Assembly: GCF_963675165.1 (NCBI RefSeq)
Contig: NC_087379.1
Coordinates: forward strand, 3,783,442 to 3,847,441
DNA from: Halichondria panicea
Lineage: Eukaryota; Porifera; Demospongiae; Suberitida; Halichondriidae
DNA length: 64,000 nt
Direction of reading: 5' to 3'
Position 1 is the first letter of the stretch. Each line of letters opens with the position of its first letter. Below the pieces are notes generated by a model. The model made no database searches, was not told the DNA's origin, and saw only the letters and a program-made list of their open reading frames with translations. The position numbers and the translations under genes were made by a program. This document shows, piece after piece, positions 34,140 to 46,136 of this stretch.

Positions 34140-35640
34140 TGTAGATGTACTTCCTAGTGCAAAGCCTATGGTAGATCCAGTCAGTGCAGACGACCAAAGC
34201 ACTGTGACACAGAATCTGAAATTAGCTTTTGGCTATAGCTATCAGTTCAGCTGATCAGCAAGGACTGTGACCACAGAATCTGGGAGAGGTGTCATACCTC
34301 GTTCATATGGCGTTTCCCACTAACCCCTAGAATAACAACCGCTTTTGCATGGGCAATTGCCATTAGATCAGGCAAGGCTGATCGCTTTTCCGAAAACGGA
34401 CCAAGCAAGAACTGGTTTACTCGATTCCGAAAGAGACATCCTGAATTGACACTCCGGAAAATGGACCGATCCAGAGCGGAAGCTGAAGTAGTCAGTCGAT
34501 ATTTCGATCTGTTGGAGAAAACTCAAACTGATAATGATCTAAAAGACAAATCTATAAAACGTTTCTCCCTTTAAACGAATCAAAAGAGATACTGTCAAGA
34601 ATGCCAAAACAGTCTACTCAGTCGATGGGCACAACAGAGCACATCACAATGTTGTGTGCTGCAGGAGGTGCTCTCCCCGATGATATTATACCAGAAAGCC
34701 TATCCAGGAGGCCAGTACAGGGTTCTTTGTATGCCAGGAGTGACTCTGGGTGGGTTGATTCGGAGCTTTTTTTTCTGTGGATGAAGAAGTTGAAGTTGTT
34801 TGTAAAGTTTGCTGTTCCTGAAAGACCAATCCTCCTAGTGGTTGATGGTCATGTGTCCCACCTGATGTAATCAATTTCGCCAGAGAAAATCAGATAATCC
34901 TTTTGTGTCTCCCACCTTTTTGTGTCTCCCACCTCACACGACCCACGCACTTCAACCCCTTGATGTGTCCGCCCGATCTTTGGAAGAATTTTATGGTTTC
35001 GAAACGTGATTTTGCGCGTGTCGTGAAGGAAATGGTATTTTCGATCACCACCCCCAAAAGTGGGTTTAATAAATGTGGAATTTTCCCTTTTGATGTCAAC
35101 GATGCAAAGATGGCACCTTCGAGTATGTACAAGCCGGTCGAAAATCCACTAAATGCAAGATTCGGGTGTGATGACGATCAACCCAACGATGGCCAGACAT
35201 CTGACACAGTTTCCCACGTTTCTTCTAGTCCAATGCAACACACCAGTAACAGTGGTTTCTCACCAACTTTGTTCAGCACTCCTAACGTGTCTAATACTAG
35301 CATTTGCTCAAGCTGTAGCTCAACAGCAGTTAATCCTTTAGTGAAAGCTGGACTGGTTCCTAGTAATCTAGCCAATGCGCCAGAGATTCAACCAAAACGT
35401 CGGATTATCAAAGCCAGAGTGTTAACGGAGGATGAGCACTACGATTTTTTGAAAGAAAAAGAGAAAGAAAGAACTGAGACGAATTGAACGTGAAAGGCGA
35501 GAGGAAAGAGAAACCAAAAAGAAACGCAAAAGAAAGAAATCTCCAACTCCAATACCATCTGGGACAGATTCCAATGAGCAACAGGTGCTGGCGTCACTAT
35601 GTACTGATACTGTGCAAATTGGATACTGTGCAAATTTGCG
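34140..35640 (+). pseudogene. Pogo/Tigger transposase relic
   Basis: In order on the plus strand: a CENP-B-type HTH segment near 34330-34530 (NWFTRFRKRHPELTLRK, MDRSRAEA); the DDE_1 core at 34601-34870 (MLCAAGGALPDDIIPESL, GWVDSELFFLWM, ILLVVDGHVSH with the second catalytic D); then the LLCLPP motif near 34905, where a 17-base duplication breaks the frame; and a C-terminal frame 34903-35487 (DLWKNFMVSKRDFARVV, SGFNKCGIFPFDVNDAK, then a Ser/Thr-rich tail and a KEKEKE coiled-coil-like end). The order fits pogo/Tigger transposases of about 500-600 residues. At least three frame breaks and no obvious TIRs make it inactive as read. Confidence 0.75.
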
Positions 35641-36604
35641 TTAAGACATCCAGTTAGCAGCTGCTCCGTTAAAGTTGAGCAATTGTTTGGGTCATCTTCA
35701 ATAACTCCTAACATGCACCTGCATGGACGTGAGTTTGGCCCCATACATGCATAATGGCCTTAACTGCATTTTAGGGAACTACCCAAACAACAAGTGTATT
35801 GAATCTCAACTGTCACTCTTCCCAAAGAATTCAAGCGAATCAACGCTTCTGCGCATTACCCTCTCGCTCAAAAAAGTCAGTTCTTTCTCCCCTTGATTGT
35901 TAGGTCCTGTTTTAAAAAGTACACAACTATGAAACTGGGTGATGTCGAGTATAGTTGATGTCGAGTATAGTTCGTATAGTTCTATTTTGAATAAATCTTC
36001 GCATCTTGCTGGGCTTGCTGATTGGAGGGTTGACATTTTTGGTTTACCTCCATCTCGCTTACCGGCTCCATCTTTCGAGACCAGTGCAAGTAGACTACTT
36101 CGCTCATGTAAACTACACCCAACCACGAGCAAACTTTTGCAACTGTATCTTGGTTTTCACCACATCCAAACAGTGTTTGAAGTAACAGGCATTCACTCTA
36201 TGAGTTTTATATTTCCCGATGTATTATTATAATGATGGGGGCCGGGATAGCAAACCAGAAAATACTAATTCTGTGCATTAATATTGATTATTAATCATCG
36301 TATAAACTGACAAAAAAAAATAAAAAATTAAACATCCACAACAACAAACATCCACAACAACAAAAACACACTCATTAACATTAATCTAGGACATGCAAGA
36401 GAATGTCGGTATGTATACGACATGTACAGGAAATTCCATCTACCTGATGCACTGATGCACAACTGTTACAGGACAGGAAGTAGAAATGTCATGTACACAA
36501 AGGAAATGAACACACAAAGGAAATGTCACTTGTTGGGTAAGGAAATGTGCCAATGAACATGTAGGTAAAATTTCAATTTCAGGAAATTCGTGATTTGGCC
36601 CAGT
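35641..36604. other. Non-coding stretch, no gene seen
   Basis: No recognisable domain. Contains direct duplications at 35940-35972 and 36330-36365 (ACATCCACAACAACAA) and AT-rich filler. Confidence 0.45.
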
Positions 36605-36768
36605 GCTTGTAGCTAGGCCGTGGCTTCCTGTCTCAAGTGTAGGCTACCTGCACCACCCAAGTGGCCCCCCTATAACCTTTTCCCTATTCCCAGTCCATGA
36701 CATGAACGTCATGTAAACATAATTATACCAGGCTTTGCCTGTACAGACACCAGAAATGAATGATTTCC
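36605..36768. repeat. Dispersed repeat R1, inverted copy
   Basis: GGCTTCCTGTCTCAAGTGTA, CCAGGCTTTGCCTGTACAGA and CACCAGAAATGAA are reverse complements of landmarks in 12015-12215. Confidence 0.65.
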
Positions 36769-37435
36769 AAAATATTTACTGCCAGGAAATGTTATTGGAA
36801 AAGATTCAATATGCATTATTGTTTCCAGAATAGTATAGTTGGAATCCTGACATTTGTACATAAACATGTTTGTTTCAGTGAACTCCATAAACTCACTGTC
36901 CTCTCACTGCCATAGGCATCGATATTCTCACTCTCTAGCTTCTCCCTGAGGTTGTACTACGAAGATCTTGTAGTCACTTTCGAACTGTACCTCGAAGCAA
37001 AATATTAAAAATACCATGTGGAAGAGCAGCTCAATGCGCATGTGCTGGTACCTGCAGCGTGCGCATAGCTCCAACACAGCGTGCACAATGATTTTTTGAA
37101 ATTTACTATAGTCGGCTAAAGTTTATCTAATGAAAACTGAGTCCTAGGCCGGCCCAAGATGAGCAGATATCCAAGATGAGCAGATAATTTCTTTCCAGAA
37201 GAGCACATGTCCAGATCACGTGAGGTAGTTTATTCTATGTTGAAGCACCATAAAATTAATTATTATTAATTTTGTGGTGCTAGCATGCAATGGGAAGAAC
37301 AAAATTCAAATTTCAAACTGCCAAACATTAAGCTTAAATGTAACTGACATGCTAGCCTCGATTCCTCAATAGCCTCGATTCCTCAATTGAGACTGTCTGC
37401 GCATGCGTCAGTTGCCCCAAGAACCTTGGGGATCG

Positions 37436-38028
37436 AGATATCTTAGTCAGTATATTCAATCGGGTGATGTTGAGAAAGAATTGTCTTTCATAGTTAATGA
37501 TCTTGCTACTAATTCTGTCTCTGCAAATCGTGTTATTGTGTACTGCCGCTCACTGAACATGTGCTCAATTCTGTATGCTCACTTCCTTCACACTCTCAAA
37601 GACAAGAGCTATCATCCTTTTGGTGTCGAGCAGATCAGTAACAATCGATTGTTTGGAATGTACCACTCGAGAACTGATGAGCACAACAAAGAAGTTATTA
37701 TGCAGAGTATGGGCAAGTACGGTACGTGCCCTTGGTATGGGAGTGAATTTTGTCGGCTTATGTACCACTATCCATTATGGAGCACCCTGTTCACTTGACG
37801 ACTACTTCCAGGAAAGTGGTAGAGCAGGAAGAAATGGTGAGGCCTCCACTTCCACCATATACTGGATGCCGATAGATGCTCCACGTAGTAGTCAGACAAT
37901 CCCAGACCACCGTCAAGTCGAGGCTACTGCAGTCAGTTCCACCTGCTGGAGCTGTTGCAGTATTTTGTGGCAAAGAACCTGGTAGGGAAAGTTGTTGTGA
38001 TAATTGTCGAACGTTGGTGTCAAAGTAG
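37436..38028 (+). pseudogene. RecQ-like DNA helicase, C-terminal half
   Basis: The frame reads VIVYCRSLNMCSILYAHF and LFGMYHSRTDEHNKEVIM, the second RecA-like lobe of RecQ. A frame break near 37715 follows, then ALGMGVNFVGLCTTIHYGAP, DDYFQESGRAGRNGE (motif VI with the arginine finger), and, after another shift, LLELLQYFVAKEPGRESCCD then NCRTLVSK and TAG, the zinc-binding CCxxC end. The first lobe with the Walker A and DEAH box is absent: the homology starts about 85 bases inside the transposon end. A role in unwinding DNA during transposition is inference. It may instead be a captured host fragment. Confidence 0.7.
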
Positions 38029-38394
38029 TGTGGTAAGTTGACCTCCTCAAATGCTCCGTTGTACAATGTACTTGTCACACTGCTTCTTGTTACTTAAACA
38101 GATCGAAGCCCATCCAAGGGACTCGTCGCCAGAGTGTGTATCCCATCTGAAGGCTCGTCGCCAGAGTGTGTATCCCATCCGAGTGAGGTAACTTTAATGT
38201 TACAGTACCATAATCATAGACAATAATAATTATACATGTGCATGATATAAATAATATTATGTAAAATGGACTTAATATTCATCATCAAGTCAAATTCCTC
38301 ACAGTCAACAATTTGTTGTTGGCCTTTGTACTTATCATACTGTATCATTTTACTCTTTGCCCATAGGTCGAAATTGTCTCTGTTGATCAACAGT

Positions 38395-41300
38395 CAAAGT
38401 TACTGTGATGACGATGCGGAATGATCTGGAGGCATTTGGATTCCATCACTACCTTGACAACCGTGTTTACATTGGATTTGCGAGTGTGTGCCGTTCCCGG
38501 ATATTTGTCTGGCTGTCGTATTCGCCATTCTTGCAAGTGAATACACTGCCCGTGCTGGCCTCTTGAGTAAAATTCGAACCAATGATACCTTTGAAGAGAC
38601 TATTAATATGTTCGGAATGTTGTGACCGTGTGTGTTTACGAAATGATCCCACGTAATTTGACTTACAAGATGTAGAGGGAGATTACTAGCTGGAATTGCA
38701 AACGAAGTGCCTCAAAAGCATATTTGGTACGTCTGTCAGCCAGCGTAAAAATGCATTAAGAACACTTTCCAGCATCTCAGCTCCATCTCCTTCACTCCAT
38801 CCTTCACTCCAGCCATCAAGGAATTCGGTCACCATAGCTATGTAGTGACAAAGAACACAGCTGTAGTTGTATACAATCACCTGATTCCTCTCGCGCAATT
38901 ATCGACTATCGTTGTGGTGGTGGTCGATTGTGGCAGAGAGTCGTCGGGACCAACCACTTCCAATGCTTTAGCTTTAGCCACGATATGCCCATCGAGACTG
39001 ACATGTGTGCATGTCATGTGCATGTCATCCTTGGTATACTCTTGCCTCTGGGAGCTGCTGAGTCAGTGTGCCATGGTCCCGTCGAAAACAGAACACAAAA
39101 GGGTATAATACGTGTTTGTGTAATACGTGTTTGTGTGATGTTTGTAGCCAACTTGTACTTCGATTTCAGACTGTAAATTTACTGGTAGATTAAAAAATAG
39201 TGTACGTGTGACATGTCTGTGAGCCAGTTAATTACATGCTTTTTTGTAGCCATTAGGATATTCATCAAACAATGCCAGTCTACTGCACACGGCTCCAGCC
39301 TGCCTCTCTGTGTGTCGGAGTCCATCAAATGTTGCTGGCTTCTTTCAACAGTCTCCACCAGATGGTCTTATCTTGGAGCTGTCACCAAGGTAATCGTGCA
39401 TTTCCCTCATAATATCGATCATATCAGCCCCCTTCGTCTCGTTCTTGTGAAGTACGATCGCTTCAGACTGCTGTGTGCGTGTGCTATATGGCGTACTTCT
39501 GCAGACACTTGATGTACTTGCAAACTGTTCTGCTTACAAGAACTATTAAATTTTGTTTGATGCTTTGTACTCTGTAGGTAGACACTGGTCAGTGCTCACA
39601 GATGTAACCTTAAGGAGGTGAAAAGTCAGCTGGAGACGGTGGGTGAATAAGCTATACATCTGAACGAGGTGAACGAGGTGACTATGATGGTCTGAGCGGA
39701 TGTCACGTACCTCTTTGCTACGTTGTCACCAACGAACTTGAAGTCCTCGATCCAGCGCTCTAAGGGCTCCCTGTGACGTTTGCTGATCTCGGCCACCAAG
39801 CTAAACGTTGCTGATGCAAACTCAGGTACACCTTTGTAATTGTGATTGTGCATGTGTGGTATATCGTTTGTAAGTGTATCAATATTACCAAGAGTTTATG
39901 ATAGAGAGAGAGTATCGCATACTGTGTATCAGATGTATGTGGAGAGTAACGTGACTTCATGGAATTTGCACACTGACCAATCCAAGCGTGGGTGATGTAA
40001 TCTATCAACCCATCCAAGTGTAGGTGATGTAATCTACTTTCATCTGATACACAGTATGCCTATATTCGATACTCTCTCTCTATCATAAACTCTTGATATT
40101 ACTTTTAATTCAGTACAGCGTATAGGTACTGTACATTAATAATTGCTGGAAACTCACATTCTTGGCGTTAAAAAGAACTAGCGAAAGGAGTGACTGAACA
40201 CCGACCATTTCTTCCTTGAATAGAATTGCTGCTGCCAAACACATGCCTGGATGATGTGCCGCTCCCTTCACTGTAACTCTCCGAGAGTTACGGTGGTCTG
40301 AATACGTCACAACTGTCTCCAATATCTGTCTCCAATATCTGAAAAAGAATTGGACAAACTGTCTTCAATAAACCAATCCCAAGAAAATGTCTCCAGCCGG
40401 ACCTTTCGAAAAACGGAGACTGGTTGCCGTCGACAGACTTTCCCGCCTATTTTCTGGAAAACCCACATGCTGTCTCGTAGTTGCCTCGGACATCCGAGGA
40501 TCACCTCCAACAAGTGCACAACCAATTTTCCTATCCAGATGACTAGTGAAGGACAGGGACGAACTGGTGAGTTTACTGTCATCTGCATTGTTTATTATGG
40601 TATTTAATTAAATTTAATTACCCCTTTAACCGTCGGATTGTTAATTCGGATTCTTAATTAACAGTGAAGTGAAATGTCTGTTAATTCTCTATCGGGCAAT
40701 AAAATGCCTAGCAACCATATACCAATAGAATGCCCATACCCCATGGTTATTACGCCCACCCGTTTTTATCATTTTAAATGCCCGGCCAGCGGTGAGATAA
40801 AATTGATCAGCCTATCATATGGTTGACTAAGCTTGATTTTTGAGTACAATACGTACATGTATTACTATATTATTATAACGGTGAGGTGTACCATGTATAA
40901 CCATCAGTCACCAGAACTGCACAGCTAGTGTGAGTGTGATATACCTTCACTGTCAGACATCAACAAACTTTCATCGTCGCCGGACAGTCCATCACCCGGA
41001 TGACACACTTTTGTCATCAGGAAGTTCATCTCCGTCATCGTTGGACAGTGACCCACTTCCATCAGACGGTCCACCCCCTGTAACTGTTGACATCAGAGAG
41101 CTCAGTGAACGATCTATGAAATTTACAAGCTCACATAAAGACTGTTCATTACTGCTAATTCTACTAATTCTATTTTAGCTATACTACTACTGTATACTAC
41201 TACTGATATTCTAGCTATACTATACTACTTACCATGAGCCCTCTCCTGGTCTTTCACCGTCCTGGTCCATAGTGCTAGCGTCTAGGTCCATGTCATGCAT

Positions 41301-42141
41301 GTCCTCAGTCCCAGACAGTTCATCAGCGTCTGGCATAAAGCTGGTAGCCTTTGGGAGGTATCCTACTCTTATCCCCTCTCCTTCATAGGCACCAGAGGAG
41401 ACATTGCTGTTCAAGCACATCGGCACAAGTAAACAACCTAGCCATAGCTATAAACTTCGTGCGGCTAATGAATAACATAGTAACGTGGCTTGGAAAATTC
41501 TAATTCTAGACTAAATTGCACGTGATTCTACAGCTCTTCCTCAATACAGGGAGATGCGTAGTTCAAGCTACTTCCTATAAGTATCGCGGAATTAGAATTT
41601 CACAAAAAAGTCACTATTGCGGGCCACGATCGTGGCCCGTGGCGGTTAAAGGGTTAATTACCATCACTTGGACGCCTTCTCTAGCTCTACCTCTGTGATA
41701 CAATTTATGTTCAGTCCATGTGTGTAAACTTTCATCTATTTGCACTTAACATTGAAAATTGTCAAATGAGCTGAACCAGAACACGGTGTATGCATTGAAT
41801 GTTTACCTAGCGTCGAGGATACCTAAGGCACGCTTAGCTACTGGACGAGCTTCTCCATGGCTCTTTCTTGAGTTTTCTCTTGCTGTTGGGCTACCGGTGA
41901 GAGAACTAGATCTAGTTGCAATGCCATAGCTGGATATAGCTAGAGACCTCATCTCCTCAGTCATCTTTTCAACCCTATGCAGTGTCCCTAGACACTTTCT
42001 ACAGCAGTATAGGGAAAGACCATCAGTCTCTGAGACTGGGAGCTGAACAAACCTATCAGGAAGTTTCTGCACTACAGCATCCTTGTTGAACAGAGAACTT
42101 AGCATCCAGTGAAGAAGTACTACAAAAGCGAAAAGCGGCAT
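38395..42141 (-). pseudogene. DUF6589-like gene, candidate mobile-element protein
   Basis: From right to left on the minus strand: a cysteine-pair N-terminal exon near 41803-42141 (RFVQLPVSETDGLSLYCCRK then C); an acidic exon 41229-41426; a frame near 40110-40588 with PGMCLAAAILFKEEMVGVQS; then ISKRHREPLERWIEDFKFVG followed by DN and, after a shift at a TTCACCTCG duplication, VRDIRSDHHSHLVHLVQMYS; YNYSCVLCHYIAMVTEFLDG near 38850 then W-EGDGAEM; RRTKYAFEALRLQFQL; HINSLFKGIIGSNF; and ARAVYSLARMANTTARQISG. This order matches, from memory, proteins of the DUF6589 type that are multicopy in sponges, cnidarians and fungi. Many frameshifts. No catalytic triad is proven; transposase function is inference. 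Confidence 0.55.
39879..40100. repeat. Palindrome inside the DUF6589-like gene
   Basis: ATATTACCAAGAGTTTATGA with GAGAGAGAGTATCG and ATACTGTGTATCAGATG on the left are mirrored by CATCTGATACACAGTAT and ATCATAAACTCTTGATATTA on the right. The centre carries a directly repeated GTGATGTAATCTA. Probably a MITE in an intron. Confidence 0.65.
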
Positions 42142-42329
42142 GAAGCCATCAGTAAAGCCACTGTATACATGGGCTCCGTGGTTTCGTGGTTTATCCCGTG
42201 CATGCTAAGAATTATTATTGATAAATTACAAACAGTGATAAATTACAAACAGTTTTACACCCACTCGCAAACAGTGAATACCAGGCCCTCTCACCAGAGG
42301 GGCTGGGATCGAGGCTACTGGCATGCAGG

Positions 42330-42787
42330 CTTCTGCACATTTACGTGGTATTTACTGAAATATGATATTTCCTATTCAAAAATACCAAATAACAGGTAAA
42401 TGTGGAATCACAATCACTATGCATGGAATGTCATCAATCATTGGACGAAAATGTGGAATCACAATCCATTATGCATAGAATAATGATAATTATTCATCAA
42501 TCATCAATCAATGGAGGTACCTTTCCTTTCCCGGCTTTGGACGACATATGTCGTCCAGCTTCTGCACATTTACGTGGTATTTACTGAAATATGATATTTC
42601 CTATTCAAAAATACCAAATAACAGGTAAATGTGGAATCACAATCACTATGCATGGAATGTCATCAATCATTGGACGAAAATGTGGAATCACAATCCATTA
42701 TGCATAGAATAATGATAATTATTCATCAATCATCAATCAATGGAGGTACCTTTCCTTTCCCGGCTTTGGACGACATATGTCGTCCAG
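42330..42787. repeat. 229-bp tandem duplication
   Basis: Two copies, 42330-42558 and 42559-42787, appear identical by eye; both begin CTTCTGCACATTTACG and end ACGACATATGTCGTCCAG. Each unit ends in the palindrome GACGACATATGTCGTC. It begins 4 bases beyond the target duplication of the 37353-42317 element. Confidence 0.9.
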
Positions 42788-43224
42788 CAGATCGAGATTT
42801 TGCTGTGCACACTGTGTTGGAGCTAGCGCACGCTGTAGGTACCAGCACATGCACCTTGAGCTGCTCTTTCACATGGTATTTTCAACATCTTGCTTCGAGG
42901 TACGCAGTACCGTCAAAAGAAAAGTGACCGATTACTTAAAGATCTTCGTAGTACAACCTCAGCGAGGCCAGTGAGAATATCGATGCTTATGGCCTTGTAG
43001 AGTGAGGAGTGAGAGGACAGTGACTGGGATCGTAGCTAGGTAGGAAGCTACCTCAAGCTAAAAAATAAAGAGCGAAGTTTCTGGATCATTTGTACAACAT
43101 TTGTACAACATACTGTATTCTGATAGCTTCAGGATAGCTCTTCAGTATAGGTTTGCTTAGGCTAGTTAGTACAGCCACCATTGAACTTGTAAACGTGTGT
43201 GTAGGTGAAGAACGAAGAACGTTT
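42788..43224. other. No gene seen
   Basis: A plus-strand frame (CCAHCVGASARCRYQHMH) is not a known domain. Short ATTTGTACAAC duplication near 43086. Confidence 0.35.
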
Positions 43225-44170
43225 CCCGGCGTCTGCTGATACAACCTCGCAGAGAAGTTTCGGCAGATCCTGATCGTCACCGTGAGAACATTGAGAACAC
43301 TTACTTAGTGTCTAAAGGCACTTTGTGCCTTCGTACAATATTGTTTGTGTATATTGTTTGTGTACATAATTGTGAATGTTTGTAAACAATCGCTAATTAG
43401 TTGGGGGTGGTCAGTTGCTAGGTAACGATGATGATGTGATGGCACCCCCGGGGTCTGGGCTACCTGTAGGAAATAGTTACGAGTAGTGATTTCGAGATAT
43501 GGATTTTTAAATTCTGGTTTTAATTTAAATTGGGCAGAAATCAGGTGAGAAGTAAACATTGTTTGTAAATAATGCACATGCACTGATACGTCCAAAGCAG
43601 TGTAGCCCAACTGGGGTATTCTTCCATCTTCGGTTGCGGCCGAGAAGAAGAAACATCACCAAATGCTCTGGGTGTTTAGCTTGGGGCGACTTGTGGTTAT
43701 CACAGTACGCATCAATTTTTAATTTTTCTGAACATCTTTGTACAGTACTCTGATCTCCAAGGGGAGAGGGTGGACTATGACTTTCCTCAGAAGACATAAA
43801 AAATCTTCATTCATCTTTAAAATTGTAGCCTCTCTCTCTTTACGGCTTTACGTTTCTGTAGTGGAATGCAGATTACATGAGCAACAGCAATATCCGTGGT
43901 ATAATACTTACACAGCACAGAACAATGTAATATCTCAATGGGACACTTCAACTATATATTAACCGTCGTCTGCTGATACGACCTCGCAGAGAACTTTCTG
44001 CAGATCCTGATTGAACCATGTCTTATTTAGTGTCTTTAGTCTTTAGCCACTCTGTGCCTTCATACAGTTTGTAATGCTAGGTAACGAAGATGGTGTCAAG
44101 ATACCTCTGGGGTCTGCGCTACCTGTAGGAAATAGTTACAATGTATGGTTCATGACATACACATTTTTAA
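43225..44170. repeat. Direct segmental duplication, about 200-270 bp, 740 bp apart
   Basis: CTGCTGATACAACCTCGCAG, TTAGTGTCTAAAGGCACT and GGGCTACCTGTAGGAAATAG of 43225-43485 recur in the same order at 43968-44140 with about 10-15% differences. Between them lies unassigned DNA with plus frames (43559-43753, 43738-43962) that I do not recognise. Confidence 0.65.
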
Positions 44171-46136
44171 AGAAAATTGTTATTTATTCTGTATTTTCTT
44201 GTTTTAGTCATTAGAAGAGTAACCATTGTGATGTGATGTGGTCATAAGCATGTGTTGATAGACATTTTTGCTCTAGCGATTTTGTACATAATACTTACCC
44301 TTGAAATTCTTTCACGTCGTCTCCTTGTCGTTTTCTTGGCCACATCAGTATCTTGTGTGACTCCTCTGTCCGGTAGAACCGGTAGGCAGCATCTATAATT
44401 ATGGAAGAAACTGTGTTTGCCCATCATTGCAAGAATAATACTAACCTCGGATATCTGATGCATTGAATGTTGGGTTTAAACCACGGACTTACTTTATAAG
44501 GTGCTGAACAACTGATTGATTATCATCAGAGTTGAAAACTATTAGGTACATATAATGTACAAGCATACAGTAAATATATAATATATCTTACCCTAACTCA
44601 TCCAACAGAGCTCGATAACACTTCCTCCGTTCTTGCTATAAAGGCTGAACTTACACGAGGTATTTTTCTGCTACCAGATGATGAAGAACTGTGTGACATA
44701 ATAATTAGATTATGTGTACATAAGATGATACAACACATGTACATGCCATACCCTGATTGCTGCTGCTGCTGCTCTTGAAGTGTTTTCAGCTGTTTGTATA
44801 GTTCATGTCATCGACATCAGATCCAGCCTTCTTGTACATGTAGGTGGCTGTAGGTGGCTGCAAGTCTTCACTGTCTGAATAGGTCAGGAGGTCAGGTCGT
44901 GTCTGCTGTGGGCATAAGGCCAGGTGTAGACTCACTAGAAGCTGTTAGTGGGATGGAGGCAGCCCTAGATCCTTCCTATAGTTCTGCATTGCTTGTTGAA
45001 GCCATCAAGCAACTTGCTTTGGAGCTAGCTAGCTAGCTATCACGGTAGAAATCTTGACAGTTTATACGTGCCAAAACTGCTCTCCAATTAAACGAAATTT
45101 GTTGCTTGCAAACTTAGATGGGCATGCACTGCGCACTGAAATGTCCTGAATCTGGCATTATTGTAGCTAGCTAAAGTTAGAAGCAGCATGCAGTGGCGAA
45201 ACTTTAACAAGAAAGACCTATCTCACACATAGGCGAACCTATTTTTAGATCTGTTAGCAAATTGTTTGTACTTAATGGCCTGTTAACAGTGGGAGTATAG
45301 CTAGAATGTATAATTTATATGTCCTCACTTGTAGGAAATGATCACAGACAACTTTGATGATGATGAACTAAGTTCTCAACAGTCTGATACAGAAGGTGAG
45401 AGTCCCAGAGTGATTATTAATTATGTAATGAGTGAAACGAGTATGAGAAGACGGATGAAGGTAGCGAAGATACGAAGATAATGACATGAGACATTGCCTG
45501 ACCTTGAAGAAAGTTTGGTTCGGACCAAGAAACAACATTAACAACCTGGTTACTCCTTTTCTTACTGAGACTACAAGCGAAACATTATATTCGCAATGAC
45601 ATGAAATTTCTAGAAGTGAAATTTCTTCATGCTTTTCTTCAAGTTCTGAGTAGCTTCAAGTTCTGAGTAGCTTCAGCAGCTCTATCATTCAGCAGCTCCA
45701 TTTTAGGTTCACTTTTCCGGCTACGAAAGTTCTTCAAAATCAGAGAGGAATTTACGCGGTAGCTGATGATAGTGTTGAACATTGTGGGACGTCTAGTGAG
45801 AGCAAGCATCCAAATGCTCGCCTTTCCTGTAAAACGCCCCTCCTGAAAACTGTTAGGTTGTTGAATGGTTGAATGGTAAGCAAAAGCTCTGTCCAGCAAA
45901 AGCTCTGTCCATTCAAAGTGTATTGGGACTTGAACGATCTCTTCAAAGACTTCTTAGTAATGAACAGTTTGCTAAGTTGTGTGAGCACTGTTGTGAAGAT
46001 CGACGACCGTGTTTGGCTGCATATGCATTGATGCTCCATGTCAACTGGCAGTGCTCGTGTTTACTTCCGGACATCGGACAACTTCCGGTTATTTTAATCA
46101 CGTGTCCGCCCAAAATCGCACATGGTCGGGGCTAAA
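44171..46136. other. Unassigned stretch with possible small exons
   Basis: A minus-strand segment near 44310-44400 ends in basic KKTTRRRRERISR before a GTAAGT donor, and a plus segment 45336-45396 (MITDNFDDDELSSQQSDTEG) ends at GTGAGA. Both look like real exons of unidentified genes. A minus frame 45639-45899 (KMELLNDRAAEATQN) is similarly unnamed. Direct duplications at 44837-44858, 45636-45672 and 45889-45922. Confidence 0.3.

Larger units (their letters stand above)
37353..42317. mobile_element. Candidate novel TIR transposon with DUF6589-like and RecQ-like genes
   Basis: The left end begins TAGCCTCGATTCC and the right end, inverted, begins TAGCCTCGATCCC. The flanks are CTGACATGC (37344-37352) and CTGGCATGC (42318-42326), a 9-bp target duplication with one mismatch. 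About 100 bases of each end recur at 60576-61835, which proves the boundaries independently. Between the ends lie a degenerate DUF6589-like gene on the minus strand (38395-42141) and a RecQ-like helicase C-terminal half on the plus strand (37436-38028). The 9-bp duplication recalls MULE-type elements, but I see no MULE transposase. The left end carries a 17-base direct duplication of its own terminus. Confidence 0.7.

Noticed and set aside
35806-36232. Overlapping plus and minus frames of about 100 residues
   Set aside because: Neither strand shows a known motif, splice signals or a paralogue within the window.
37403-37440. Start codon at 37403 for the RecQ-like frame
   Set aside because: These bases belong to the conserved transposon end (also present at 61225-61283), so the first residues are not helicase sequence.
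42402-42927. Repeated cysteine-containing frame in the 229-bp duplication (CMECHQSLDENVESQS)
   Set aside because: Looks like a zinc-binding repeat, but it is only a twice-read piece of the tandem duplication, with stops on both sides and no splice signals.
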